Shown here: positions 36,438 through 46,898 of the stretch, piece after piece
Layout of the letters: each line of letters starts with the position of its first letter
Numbering within the stretch: the first letter of the stretch is position 1
Assembly (NCBI GenBank): GCA_030625085.1
Contig: DAOURK010000003.1
Coordinates: 20,198-84,197 of the forward strand
Length of the DNA: 64,000 bases
Reading direction: 5' to 3'
Origin: Pseudomonadota bacterium
GTDB lineage: Bacteria; SZUA-182; DTGQ01
Notes under the pieces: model-generated
The model's database searches: none
Told to the model about the DNA's origin: nothing
The model's input: the letters and a program-made list of their open reading frames with translations, nothing else
Translations under genes and position numbers: made by a program

Positions 36438-37245
36438 TTGTCTTACGTCCCACCCCCCTTACGTCATTTAACTAATTTTATCTATCAGCACTTTTATGCT
36501 TGGCAAGGCCATAAATTGTGATTATGAAAAAATGCTAATTAAACCACAGAGCACGCAGAGTTCAGTAATAAGATTTAAAAGTCTGTGCTCTCTGCGGTGA
36601 GATTTAAAAGCCTAATTTGTATTCTTGCAGAGTATAATTTTGACCTAAGGTGGTGGTTACTATGATGGTTAATATAATAAATCTAAAATTTTACCCGCCG
36701 CTGATTTATTATATACTTTTTAATGTATTTAATTCAAGAAAAAAAATAATATTTTAATTATTTATATTTAACTAAAAATATCTAGAAGTATTTTTAGTAC
36801 TTTAGTACTAATGGAGTTTTTTAAGATTTTTTTTCGGGTTTTACTTTTTTTATCCTCACACAGAGCCACAAAGATCACAAAGATCACAAAGAATTATGCT
36901 TTATATTAAGGATAATGAATTCGTAAAAAGTTATTTTTTCAAAATTTGGATTACATAAATTCAATAAGTTATGTTGTGCGAAGTCCCCAATTTTGGACTT
37001 TTTACAAGACCAAAAGGATGATGCCGTTTACCCTTTCTTTGTGGCTCTATGTTTTTGTGTGAAAAGTACTTAGCGAAGCGAATTTTTGTCAACGTTTCTC
37101 TCCTTTTTATAATGTGAATTGCGGGTTAGTATAGATTGCTTATTGACAGGTGAAAGAAAATTTTTATAGAATGGCCTGTTTATGATAGTAAACTGATAAT
37201 AGCGATTTTTGTGATGGTACACTAATCTTTAAAAGAGGGGAAATT
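36438..37245. other. Intergenic with repeats, divergent between kinase and hflK
   Basis: An 808-base AT-rich divergent spacer. It has family C repeats (CCACAGAGCACGCAGAG at about 36544, TCTGTGCTCTCTGCGGTGAG at about 36583, CACAAAGATCACAAAGATCA at about 36868, and an inverse version at about 37029) and an hflK-facing promoter at 37143-37170. No gene is credible. Confidence 0.6.
37143..37170 (+). promoter_or_regulatory. Sigma-70-type promoter upstream of hflK
   Basis: TTGACA at 37143-37148, a 16-base spacer and TATAGA at 37165-37170, about 75 bases before the hflK start. Confidence 0.6.
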
Positions 37246-38283
37246 ATGGAATGGCCGGATTTAAATATCAAAAGAGGGGAAAAAAAACGCTCTGACCAGG
37301 GAGCAGGGGGCCCTCCTGAATTTCGATTGCCATCTTTGGAGAACCTCCCTTCACACTTAATCTTTTTTGTGTTGGCCGGGATTTTTTTAATTTGGCTGGC
37401 TACAGGCTTTTTCACTGTCGGACCGGATGAAGTGGGGGTGATTCAAAGGTTTGGTAAAGTAACTGAAATTAAGTCCCCCGGCTTACATTACCATTTTCCA
37501 ATACCCATCGAAAAGGTAGAACGTCCCAAAATTAAGGAAATCAAACGATTGGAGATTGGCTTCAGGACTATAGACCCCGGACCACCGGCTCGATACAGAG
37601 AAATTCCTCTCGAAGCCTTAATGCTGACCGGTGATGAGAATATCGTTAATATGAAATTTATTGTGCAATATCAAATTCAAGACCCCCGGTTTTATTTATT
37701 TAATATTCGAAATCAGGAGAAGACTATCCGGGATGCAGCAGAATCCGCCCTACGCGAAGTAATCGGTAAAAATAAAATAGAAGATATTTTGACTGTTGGA
37801 AAGTATCAGGTTCAGCAGGAAACTCAAAAGCTGTTACAGTCAATACTGGACCTTTATGAAAGCGGTTTAAAAGTTGCCACCGTGGAATTGCAGGATGTTC
37901 ATCCCCCGGATGAGGTGATGGATGCTTTTAAAGATGTAGCCAGCGCTAAAGAAGATAAAAATAAATTGATTAATCAGGCCTATGGTTATCGCAATGACGA
38001 GCTGCCGAAAGCTCGAGGCGAAGCGGCCGGCATAAAGGCGGATGCCGAGGCCTCGCGTGATGAAATTGTACGATATGCTGAAGGGGATACCAGCCGTTTT
38101 CTTCAAAACTATGCAGAATATAAAAAGGCCAAAGAAATTACTCGGAGGCGGTTGTATATTGAAACCATGGAAGAAGTATTACCCAAGGTTCAAAAGTATA
38201 TTCTGGAAAAGTCCGGGGATCGATTAATTGAGGTCCTGCCCCTTGGACAAGGTATTCTTGGCGGTTTAGGGGAAACTAGATAA
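37246..38283 (+). CDS. hflK: HflK, membrane protease modulator
   Basis: A 345-residue protein with one N-terminal membrane helix (about 35-60) and a band-7/SPFH domain (about 65-265), starting GPDEVGVIQRFGKV and running through EALMLTGDENIVNM and IQYQI-type repeats. The C-terminal coiled coil includes ARGEAAGIKADAEASRDE. HflK and HflC form a large membrane cage that modulates FtsH proteolysis. The Gly- and Pro-rich N-terminus (about 15-30) is typical of HflK. A promoter-like sequence lies just upstream, and hflC follows after 36 bases. Confidence 0.94.
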   Translation: MEWPDLNIKRGEKKRSDQGAGGPPEFRLPSLENLPSHLIFFVLAGIFLIWLATGFFTVGPDEVGVIQRFGKVTEIKSPGLHYHFPIPIEKVERPKIKEIKRLEIGFRTIDPGPPARYREIPLEALMLTGDENIVNMKFIVQYQIQDPRFYLFNIRNQEKTIRDAAESALREVIGKNKIEDILTVGKYQVQQETQKLLQSILDLYESGLKVATVELQDVHPPDEVMDAFKDVASAKEDKNKLINQAYGYRNDELPKARGEAAGIKADAEASRDEIVRYAEGDTSRFLQNYAEYKKAKEITRRRLYIETMEEVLPKVQKYILEKSGDRLIEVLPLGQGILGGLGETR

Positions 38284-38319
38284 AAACATTTCCGAAATAG
38301 TACAGGAGGCAGTATTCTT

Positions 38320-39207
38320 ATGGAGAAACAAAAAATTGTGGTTATTGGCATTATCATCTTGCTGGTAATCATTATAGGGTTACCGCAAGTTTTTTTTATT
38401 TTGGATGAAACGGAGCAGGCGGTAGTGGTCCAAATGGGGGAACCTGTAAAGGTAATTACTATGCCTGGATTAAACGTAAAAAAACCTTTTATTCAAAATG
38501 TGCTAAAATTCGAAAAGCGATTACTTGAATATGACTCTGCACCTGCAGAAATTTTGACCAAAGATAAGAAAAATTTAGTTTTGGATAATTATTGTCGATG
38601 GAGAATTGCCGACGTGCTTAAATTTCTCGAATCCGTGGGCACGGAAATAAAAGCACAGGCTCGATTAGACGATATTGTCTATGCAGAATTGCGAGTTCAA
38701 CTGGGGCTTAACAATCTGGTGGAGGTTATTTCAAGTGTTCGTGAAACCATGATGAAGAAAGTCACTGAAGCCTCAAATCAAAAAGCGCAAAGGTATGGTA
38801 TTGAAATCCTGGATGTTCGTATCAAAAGGGCTGATCTTCCACCGGAAAATGAAAAACATGTTTTCGGGAGAATGATAGCGGAAAGGGAAAGAGAAGCCAA
38901 AAAGTATCGCTCAGAGGGAGAGGAAGAAGCCCTTAAAATTAGAGCCGGTACAGACAAGGAAATAAAGATTATTCTCGCTGAGGTTTATAAAGAAGCCCAG
39001 CAGATACGAGGTGAGGGAGATGCCAAGGCTGTAAAAATTTATGCTGATGCCTATAACCTTGATCCGGATTTTTATTATTTCACCAGAACATTAGAAGCCT
39101 ATAAAAAATCCTTGCCGCAAAATACGAGCTTTGTTTCTTCAGCAGATAATGAATTTTTTGAATACTTGAAAGGCAGCTATGGAAACCGAGAGCAAAAACA
39201 AGAATAA
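38320..39207 (+). CDS. hflC: HflC, membrane protease modulator
   Basis: A 295-residue partner of HflK. N-terminal membrane helix (about 5-27) followed by LDETEQAVVVQMGEPVKVI, the start of the SPFH domain, then LDNYCRWRIAD and the coiled coil with ERERE.KKYRSEGEEEA. The C-terminal FFEYLKG block is seen in HflC. AGGAGG precedes the ATG. Its last 29 bases overlap the purM frame, so translation is likely coupled. Confidence 0.94.
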   Translation: MEKQKIVVIGIIILLVIIIGLPQVFFILDETEQAVVVQMGEPVKVITMPGLNVKKPFIQNVLKFEKRLLEYDSAPAEILTKDKKNLVLDNYCRWRIADVLKFLESVGTEIKAQARLDDIVYAELRVQLGLNNLVEVISSVRETMMKKVTEASNQKAQRYGIEILDVRIKRADLPPENEKHVFGRMIAEREREAKKYRSEGEEEALKIRAGTDKEIKIILAEVYKEAQQIRGEGDAKAVKIYADAYNLDPDFYYFTRTLEAYKKSLPQNTSFVSSADNEFFEYLKGSYGNREQKQE

Positions 39208-40312
39208 TCAAAACCGTGCTTTTTCTCAAGATTTTTCCTATCAGGAGGCAGGCGTTAATATTACCAAGGAAGAAAAATCACTCAAAATTTTTTTGAACTA
39301 TATTACCAAGACCTTCCCCTTTATCTCCCAGGGGCCTGGACAAGTCTTGAGTTCAATGGGCTATTTCGCCAACATCATCAAAATTACCGAGGCTTTATTT
39401 TTAGCTGTATCTGCGGATGGGGTAGGAACTAAGGTCCTTATTGCTCAGATGATGAATAAGTATGATACTGTAGGTATTGATTGTATAGCCATGAATGTCA
39501 ATGACATTATCTGTGTTGGGGCAAAACCTATTTCTTTTTTAAATTACCTTGCTCTTCAGGACCCAAAGGAAGATTTACTCGAGCAATTGGGACAAGGATT
39601 CCTGGAGGGGGCCAGGCAAGCCGGTGTTGCCATCCCCGGTGGGGAAACTGCACAGGTAAGAGACTTGATACAGGGGGTTCGGCCTGGGTATGGATTCGAT
39701 GTGGCCGGCGTGGGAATCGGTATTGTAGAGCAAAATCGGATAATCGAGGGCCAAGATTTGGCAGATGGGGATATCATTGTTGGTCTGGCCAGCAGCGGCC
39801 TTCATAGTAACGGGTATTCCTTGGTCAGGCGTGTTTTCTTTGACCAGGGAATTTTTCAGGTAGACAGTTTTGTTCCTGAATTAGATAAAGTTTTAGGCGA
39901 AGAATTACTTACACCGACTACTATTTATGTGCCGGTTATTAATGAGTTATTATCAAAAAATTTACGAATTAAAGCGCTTATTAATATTACCGGAGATGGA
40001 TTACTTAATCTTTTGCGCACAAAAACAAGCGCTATTTTTACTATTACTTCTTTGTTCGACCCTCCGCCAATTTTTCCCTTAATTCAGGAGAAGGGGAAGA
40101 TAAGCGATGAGGAGATGTTTAGAGTGTTTAATATGGGAATCGGTTTTTGTCTTATTGTTCATCCTGATGATGTTGTATCAGTTAAGAATGTCTGTAACCA
40201 ATTTGGCGTCTTAAGCGCGCAGATTGGGCATGTTACACCCTCGTCTGAAAAAATGGTACATGTTATCCCTAAACAACTTAAGGGGATCGGCAGAGCCTTT
40301 TATAAGGCCTAG
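39179..40312 (+). CDS. purM: Phosphoribosylformylglycinamidine cyclo-ligase
   Basis: A 377-residue protein. PurM forms 5-aminoimidazole ribotide in purine synthesis using ATP. Visible: SYQEAGVNI near residue 20, SADGVGTK, DCIAMNVNDIICVGAKP, PGGETAQV, GLASSGLHSNGYSLVRR and FNMGIG. The segment that normally reads HITGGG reads NITGDG here, so the family assignment is firm but this loop is atypical. An extra N-terminal tail (about 15-20 residues) comes from overlap with hflC. No other purine genes are nearby. Confidence 0.88.
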   Translation: METESKNKNNQNRAFSQDFSYQEAGVNITKEEKSLKIFLNYITKTFPFISQGPGQVLSSMGYFANIIKITEALFLAVSADGVGTKVLIAQMMNKYDTVGIDCIAMNVNDIICVGAKPISFLNYLALQDPKEDLLEQLGQGFLEGARQAGVAIPGGETAQVRDLIQGVRPGYGFDVAGVGIGIVEQNRIIEGQDLADGDIIVGLASSGLHSNGYSLVRRVFFDQGIFQVDSFVPELDKVLGEELLTPTTIYVPVINELLSKNLRIKALINITGDGLLNLLRTKTSAIFTITSLFDPPPIFPLIQEKGKISDEEMFRVFNMGIGFCLIVHPDDVVSVKNVCNQFGVLSAQIGHVTPSSEKMVHVIPKQLKGIGRAFYKA

Positions 40313-40332
40313 GAGTTTGTCCGAAAAAATCT

Positions 40333-40420
40333 CTTTTTGTCATTTCGAGGAGTGAAACGACGAGAAATCTTATAACCAAACGTTAAAAGATTTCTCACAT
40401 TCGTTCGAAATGACAAAAAG
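40333..40420. repeat. Long inverted repeat, GTCATTTCGA type
   Basis: CTTTTTGTCATTTCGA at 40333-40348 pairs with TCGAAATGACAAAAAG at 40405-40420. Inside, CGAGAAATCTT and AAGATTTCTC also pair. Similar GTCATTTCGA...GAAATCTT elements recur in many environmental bacterial genomes. It sits 21 bases after the purM stop and could act as a terminator-like hairpin. Confidence 0.75.
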
Positions 40421-40447
40421 TGTAAACTGGAAAATGAAGGATGCCTA

Positions 40448-40507
40448 ATAGCATAGGAATTTTTATTTTTTTATACGGCTTGTCGAATTCGTAATTCGTA
40501 ATTTAAA
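40448..40507. repeat. Dispersed repeat family B, copy 3
   Basis: AATAGCATAGGAATTTTTATT followed by CGGCTTGTCGAATTCG and TAATTCGTAATTTAAA. Same family as 22008 and 55321. Confidence 0.65.
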
Positions 40508-40876
40508 CTCAATCTTCACCTGATCATACCAATCTTTTCATTTCCTATTATCCCAAATTTCATCCAATAATAATTTATCATCAGTGCGAGTATAGCAAGC
40601 AATCTCTGATTATAAATGCCAAGGCGCTTTGTTCTCCGCAATGACATTTTTCATCGTTTGAACGTAGCTTGGTATTACCTCATTTTAATTACAGATTAAT
40701 TACAGAAATATCTGAGCGCAATCAATTTAAAAATCCCGATAGAAATTTAAAGGTAACCAAATCCTTTTTATTTTGAATCAGTCCCTTTTTTTCACACAAG
40801 GAGAAAAAGGCAGGGGTAAAAATGAATTGGAAATGGTAAAAATAGAATAAAATAATGAATGTTAAAGGAGTAAATA

Positions 40877-41617
40877 ATGAAAACAAAAATTCGGCCGTGG
40901 GTGAAAGGTTTTTTTATCCTGGTCTTAATTTTATTATCATATGTGATGCTTATAGCCAAAACCTGTCAGGCAAGAGAAGACTATGATTTAATTGGTTTTA
41001 TGAATGAATGTCAAAAGATGTCTACCGACCCGGGTATAATAGCGATAGTTCAATGGATCCCTGACGAATGGTGGCAACTGACTTTGGAAAGGGCTGAGGT
41101 ACCTGAGGAGCGGATCAAAGAAGTTCTGGAACTTTTTGAACCCTATACCGCCTTTATTGTGATCCATGGCAAAATATCTTCATTGGGACTTCCCTCTTTT
41201 AGTTCAGAAGTAAATATTAGGCAGCATCTTTTACTTATAGATGAAGCCGATGAGTTTTACAGGCCTATTGAGGATGAAAATATTTCGTCTGGTGTTCGGA
41301 ATGCGATTATCATGATCAAACCAATATTTTCAAATATGCTTGGACGTATGGGCGAAAATATGAATTTTTTCTTTTTTACCAGTAAAACTAAAAAAGGTGA
41401 GAAAATATGTCAAGCCAAGAAAAAAGGTTCGTTTTCCATTTGTTTTAAAGATATGCTCGAGGTAGAGGACCAAGTTTTTAAATGGACACTGCCGCTGAAT
41501 TCATTAGTTCCCTTTACATTGTGCTCTAAATGTACAAAAGAGTTGAAGGGGGTATGGAGCTATTGCCCATGGTGTGGGACTCCCCTCGGTTCAACAGAAA
41601 GGCAGGTAAAAAAATAA
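40877..41617 (+). CDS. Unknown secreted or anchored protein with C-terminal zinc-ribbon motif
   Basis: A 246-residue protein I do not recognise. An N-terminal signal peptide or anchor is clear: KTKIRPWVKG, then a hydrophobic run at about 12-28, then a possible cleavage after QA at about 35. The mature part starts REDYDLIGFMNECQKM. Near the C-terminus two CxxC pairs (CSKC and CPWC, about 214-233) look like a zinc ribbon. A zinc ribbon beyond a signal peptide is unusual. AAAGGAG precedes the ATG. The neighbours (a DUF4404 gene on the other strand, and purM) give no functional hint. Confidence 0.75.
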   Translation: MKTKIRPWVKGFFILVLILLSYVMLIAKTCQAREDYDLIGFMNECQKMSTDPGIIAIVQWIPDEWWQLTLERAEVPEERIKEVLELFEPYTAFIVIHGKISSLGLPSFSSEVNIRQHLLLIDEADEFYRPIEDENISSGVRNAIIMIKPIFSNMLGRMGENMNFFFFTSKTKKGEKICQAKKKGSFSICFKDMLEVEDQVFKWTLPLNSLVPFTLCSKCTKELKGVWSYCPWCGTPLGSTERQVKK

Positions 41618-41631
41618 AGATCAATACACGA

Positions 41632-41904
41632 TTAAATGCCCATATTACTCAAGATATCGATTACTTGTTTTAAAGCTAAGGCAAGCTTGGGATGTGATTT
41701 TTCAAAGTAATGAATAGCGGCTGTTAATTGGTTGATAAGCGTATGGTGCTGCTCCGCTCCATATCCATCGGATTTATTGAGAAGCTGTTGAATATCATTT
41801 TTAACTGTATAAAGGAGTTCACTGGTACTTTTATTTACCGAATGACTCTTTTCAAGCTCTTTATGCAATTGTTCCAGCATTTGGTGAAACTTTTTTTCTT
41901 CCAT
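41632..41904 (-). CDS. DUF4404 family protein
   Basis: A 90-residue helical protein. The pattern fits DUF4404: a start rich in KFHQMLEQLHKELEKS, a central DIQQLLN segment, a YFEKSHPKLALALKQVID helix and the characteristic ending LSNMGI. Its function is unknown. I start at the internal ATG at 41904, which has TGAGGA 8 bases before it. The ATG at 41919 has no ribosome-binding site. It is convergent with the unknown secreted protein gene, 14 bases from its stop. Confidence 0.75.
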   Translation of the reverse strand: MEEKKFHQMLEQLHKELEKSHSVNKSTSELLYTVKNDIQQLLNKSDGYGAEQHHTLINQLTAAIHYFEKSHPKLALALKQVIDILSNMGI

Positions 41905-42405
41905 AAGCAAAATCCTCATTTATGACTCTGTTGATTTAGTCCAAAATTGTGTGTTTTTTGCGAAAAGAGCACTCATAACATTTTGTTTTTATTAAAGTAC
42001 AATTTCGGCAATTTTATAAAATCATAGTAAATCAGCGGAGTCATTTATTAATATTATAATAATATTATTTAGCCATAAATTCAAGATGCTTCCAAATATT
42101 TACCGCAATTCCCCTTACTTAGGCCCTTTAGGTGAATAAACGTTGGCAAAAATTCGCTTCGCTAGACGGCCGTCTTTTTTAAGCTTCTAAGCTTGCCAAA
42201 GCTAAATTGCCGAACTCGCTTCGCACAGACAGCGGCAATTTTTTCATTTTTGTTTCGCTAAGCAGCTTTACAAAAAGCCTCCCTATATCGCTTCAACGAA
42301 TATTTGCCAACTTCACTATATAGATTATAGAAAGAGTAAATGGAATCATCTTTAACAATAAAGCATAATCCTTTGTGACCTTTGCCCTCTGTGTGAGGAT
42401 AAAGA
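41905..42405. other. Intergenic with repeats
   Basis: About 500 AT-rich bases between the DUF4404 gene and the RNase Z-like gene. Copy 2 of repeat family E lies at 42230-42314, a related CGTTGGCAAAAATTCGCTTCGC sequence at about 42140, and a family C-type CTTTGTGACCTTTGCCCTCTGTG at about 42372. No gene is seen. Confidence 0.55.
42230..42314. repeat. Dispersed repeat family E, copy 2
   Basis: Matches 21797-21894: AGCTTTACAAAAAG, CTCCCTATATCGCTTCA and TTTGCCAACTTC in the same order. Confidence 0.7.
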
Positions 42406-43386
42406 CTATGATCCCTTAAAGCTCTTTAAGGCCTCTTCAACAATCAAGTGATAGAAGCCGTGATAGCGAGGAGAAAAATGAAAGGCAATCAATTTTTTGG
42501 CCCCAGCATCTCGAGCCAGCATACCTGCTTGATAAGCTGTCAAATGATAACGCTGAGCTGCGAGCTGGCAATCTTTTTCCAGAAAGGCCGCTTCACAGAA
42601 AAAATAATCCGCTCCTTGGGCTAAAGCTAAAATTTTTTCTCGGTTGCCTGCATTATATACACTGTCAACTACATATACTATTTTTTGCCCATTGGAGACA
42701 GTGAGGATGGATTTAAGTTGAGATAAAGGCATAGGACCTGAGGGAATAATAATACACGTATCTTCAGTCTTTTCGGCTCGGACAGCTTCTTTCAGGTCTT
42801 TGAGCCAAGGCCCTACAGGCAGCCCCATTTTTTCCAGTTTTACCTTGTTTATATTAATGTGTTTTTTTTCCTTGAGGCAAAAAGCCAGGCAAGGGGTACC
42901 ATGATCCAAACAAACAGATTTTATTTGAAAGGATAAGGTGTCTAGCAAAAACTCTTCTTTGGGTAAACTCTCGGGAGGTCGAGAGGCCCTGAAACCTTCT
43001 TTGCAAGGGAAAATACTTCGCACGAGATGATCAGCATGTACCTCTGTTACCTCAAAGCTGAGTTCAGTTTTATAATTGCCAACCAGGTTCCAGGTATATC
43101 CCTGTAGTTTACCGGAAATATTCTTTATAATTCCTGGTGGGCCAAAGACACGAATATATTTTTCTCTTCCCAGTAAAATTCGTAAAAGATAATCAAAACC
43201 GTAGAAGTGGTCCATATGAGTATGAGAGATAAAAATATCCGTCAAGCGAAGGAGGTTTTTAGGTGATATGGTAGAGATATTTCCCAAATCAAAAAGAATT
43301 GCTCTGCGGTCAAAAAGAAAATCGATATATAAAGCCGGGTCTCCGCTGACCTTATTAACCAAATGGGGATGAAAGATTGGTTTCAT
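42406..43386 (-). CDS. Metallo-beta-lactamase-fold hydrolase, RNase Z-like
   Basis: A 326-residue MBL-fold protein. Metal-binding motif SHTHMDHFYGFDYL near residue 55, a later DSVYN (metal Asp) near 240, and the C-terminal AGAKKLIAFHFSPRY. This arrangement matches the RNase Z / tRNA 3'-processing branch, although the flexible arm is hard to see. It could process tRNA ends or be a related phosphodiesterase. The start ATG at 43386 is close to the window's divergent metK promoter region. Confidence 0.78.
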   Translation of the reverse strand: MKPIFHPHLVNKVSGDPALYIDFLFDRRAILFDLGNISTISPKNLLRLTDIFISHTHMDHFYGFDYLLRILLGREKYIRVFGPPGIIKNISGKLQGYTWNLVGNYKTELSFEVTEVHADHLVRSIFPCKEGFRASRPPESLPKEEFLLDTLSFQIKSVCLDHGTPCLAFCLKEKKHININKVKLEKMGLPVGPWLKDLKEAVRAEKTEDTCIIIPSGPMPLSQLKSILTVSNGQKIVYVVDSVYNAGNREKILALAQGADYFFCEAAFLEKDCQLAAQRYHLTAYQAGMLARDAGAKKLIAFHFSPRYHGFYHLIVEEALKSFKGS

Positions 43387-43551
43387 GATGCACTAATTTC
43401 CTTACCAAAGTTGGTTTGAAAGGTAATGTGAAAGGCTTAATAAAACCGATATATATGAAGATCGAATATTAAATTAATTATCAGAATACATTAATTGATC
43501 GATTTTGTCATCTAAAAATAGCCATTTAGAGTTGGCCAATCCGAGAAAATC

Positions 43552-43580
43552 TTGACAAAGAGCAAAGAAATTGATATATA
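43552..43580 (+). promoter_or_regulatory. Strong sigma-70-type promoter upstream of metK
   Basis: TTGACA at 43552-43557, a 17-base spacer and TATATA at 43575-43580, 47 bases before the metK ATG. The short leader leaves no room for a SAM riboswitch downstream of it. Confidence 0.7.
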
Positions 43581-43626
43581 TAAGTCCATGTTTTTTTTCT
43601 CATAATTCATCTCAGGGAGAAAGTCG

Positions 43627-44775
43627 ATGCATAAAAAAGATTATCTATTTACTTCCGAATCTGTCACTGAGGGACATCCTGATAAGATAGCGGATCAGAT
43701 ATCTGATGCGGTCCTTGATTTTATCTTATCCAAGGACCCGAGAGGGAGAGTAGCCTGCGAAACAATGGTGACTACCGGATTGGCGTTTGTGGCCGGGGAA
43801 ATCACCACCACTTGTTACGTTGATATACCCAAGATAGTTCGTAATACTATCCGGGAAATTGGATATACGGATGCAAGTTATGGATTTGATTGTGAAACCT
43901 GTGCAGTGGTTACTTCTATTGATGAGCAATCCCCTGATATCTCCCAAGGGGTGGATATTGGAGGCGCCGGTGATCAAGGGCTGATGTTTGGCTATGCATG
44001 TAATGAAACCGAAGTCTTGATGCCTATGCCCATTTTTTTGGCCCACCAATTAGTCCAAAGGCTGACCGAAGTTCGGAAAAAGGGTATTCTTCCATATCTG
44101 CGGCCAGATGGGAAAAGTCAGGTTACTATGGAATATGTAGATAATAAACCGGTCAGAGCGGATACAATAGTTATCTCGGCCCAACATAGTCCTGATATTG
44201 ATAACGACACCCTCAAAGAGGATATCATTAATAAGGTTATCAAAGAAGTCATAGATCCGTCACTTATTGATTCGGAAACAGTTTTTCATGTTAATCCTAC
44301 CGGGCGCTTTGTTGTGGGTGGCCCCCAAGGTGATGCCGGCTTGACGGGCAGAAAAATTATAGTTGATACCTATGGCGGACTGGGCAGTCATGGGGGTGGG
44401 GCCTTTTCGGGGAAAGACCCCAGTAAGGTAGATCGTTCAGCTTCTTATATGGCTCGCTACATAGCGAAAAATATTGTGGCCGCCGGTATTTCCGATCGAT
44501 GTGAGGTCCAACTGGCCTATGCTATCGGTGTTGAAAAACCCATCTCAATTATGGTAGATACCTTTGGAACAGGCAAAATTACCTTAGCGAAAATCAGGGA
44601 CCTGATTTGGGCCAATTTTGATTTGACCCCCAGGGGAATTATTAATCATCTTGACCTTCGACGCCCCATCTATAAAAAGACGGCTGCTTATGGCCATTTT
44701 GGAAGAAATGACCCTGAATTCACCTGGGAAAAAACCGATAGGGCGGAGCAATTACGAAAGGATGCAGGGTTGTAA
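43627..44775 (+). CDS. metK: S-adenosylmethionine synthetase
   Basis: A 382-residue protein of standard length. MetK makes SAM from methionine and ATP. Visible: [24 protein letters not shown] at the start, [44 protein letters not shown], the [16 protein letters not shown] loop and the C-terminal [10 protein letters not shown]. It has its own strong promoter. ahcY lies downstream, so SAM formation and removal of its methyl-transfer by-product are linked. Methyltransferases elsewhere in the window (FkbM) depend on this supply. Confidence 0.97.
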   Translation: MHKKDYLFTSESVTEGHPDKIADQISDAVLDFILSKDPRGRVACETMVTTGLAFVAGEITTTCYVDIPKIVRNTIREIGYTDASYGFDCETCAVVTSIDEQSPDISQGVDIGGAGDQGLMFGYACNETEVLMPMPIFLAHQLVQRLTEVRKKGILPYLRPDGKSQVTMEYVDNKPVRADTIVISAQHSPDIDNDTLKEDIINKVIKEVIDPSLIDSETVFHVNPTGRFVVGGPQGDAGLTGRKIIVDTYGGLGSHGGGAFSGKDPSKVDRSASYMARYIAKNIVAAGISDRCEVQLAYAIGVEKPISIMVDTFGTGKITLAKIRDLIWANFDLTPRGIINHLDLRRPIYKKTAAYGHFGRNDPEFTWEKTDRAEQLRKDAGL

Positions 44776-44912
44776 GTCAGTAATTACGAATTACTGATTA
44801 TGAATTACAGGTTGCGGGTTGCGGTAGATTTTCAATCCCGGCCCATTGATAGGAAGGGGTGATAGTTTATATTTTTTAAAAAAATAATTACATAATCGTT
44901 ATTCAGATAAAA

Positions 44913-44967
44913 GTAGTGCAGGGTTTTAGCCCTGCTCTTTTGGCAGGCTTTAGCCCTTGCGCTGCAC
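44913..44967. repeat. REP-like palindromes, copies 3a and 3b
   Basis: GTAGTGCAGGGTTTTAGCCC at 44913 and GGCAGGCTTTAGCCCTTGCG at about 44942, imperfect units of the family seen at 4263. They lie in the metK-ahcY gap. Confidence 0.7.
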
Positions 44968-45044
44968 TATAAAACTAATCTCCTCTTTTTACTCGTGGGA
45001 TGGAGGGGGAGGGGAGATGTAAAAATGGAGAGAAATGAGGTTAA

Positions 45045-46304
<1,260 letters not shown>

Positions 46305-46327
46305 AAATTTTTAAAGATGATGAAGAA

Positions 46328-46870
46328 ATGTCCTTTAAAAAGGGAGTATTTATCGGCTTATCAGTAATCTCGGCATCCATCTTTTTTATTTTTTGGCTGC
46401 AAATGAAGCAACAAGTAATTAAACCGCCCGTCCCGAAGCCGGATATTGGGAAGGCTGATGTTACCTTAAAGAATATGGAATTATCGGAAACCAGTGAAGG
46501 GGATCTAGCTTGGAGACTCAAAGCCGAAGAAGCTGAACTCTATGAAAAACAAGGGATTGCTTATTTAACAAAGGTTGTTTTATCCTATTCAGGGGAAGAA
46601 GGCCAAGAAATTGTACTTACCGGAAATCGGGGAAAAATTGATTTATCGGAAAAAAATGTATTTTTGGAAGGAAATGTAAAAGCTTTTTCCAACCAACTTT
46701 ATCTTAAGACAAACACCCTTTCCTGGTTGCCGAAAAAAAGGATAGTATTGACTGAGGACCCGGTCTGGTTAAAGCAGAATAATATACAAATTACCGGTCG
46801 AGGAATGTCGGCTGATATTAATTTGAGAAAAATTAAAGTTAATAAGGACGTAAGAACAGGTATTTATTAA
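46328..46870 (+). CDS. lptC: LptC, lipopolysaccharide export bridge component
   Basis: A 180-residue protein with one N-terminal membrane helix (about 5-23) and a periplasmic beta-jellyroll (about 45-175). The pattern ELSETSEGDLAWRLKAEEAE, the LTGNRGKID and FLEGNVKA strands are typical of LptC. It sits ahead of lptA and lptB, forming the usual transport operon for lipopolysaccharide from inner to outer membrane. It follows ahcY by 23 bases. Confidence 0.88.
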   Translation: MSFKKGVFIGLSVISASIFFIFWLQMKQQVIKPPVPKPDIGKADVTLKNMELSETSEGDLAWRLKAEEAELYEKQGIAYLTKVVLSYSGEEGQEIVLTGNRGKIDLSEKNVFLEGNVKAFSNQLYLKTNTLSWLPKKRIVLTEDPVWLKQNNIQITGRGMSADINLRKIKVNKDVRTGIY

Positions 46871-46898
46871 CCTTACACCATGGGAAAGGGCTGAAGGG

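Larger units (their letters stand above)
40313..40876. other. Intergenic with inverted repeat, after purM
   Basis: A 564-base gap. It contains a long inverted repeat (40333-40420), a family B repeat copy (40448-40507), and then AT-rich DNA leading to the next gene's AAAGGAG box. Confidence 0.6.

Noticed and set aside
41905-42405. Possible small RNA gene or hidden ORF in the gap before the RNase Z-like gene
   Set aside because: Only repeats and AT-rich DNA are visible; no promoter-hairpin pair is convincing.
43581-43626. SAM riboswitch before metK
   Set aside because: Less than 50 bases separate the promoter from the start codon, too short for a known SAM riboswitch.
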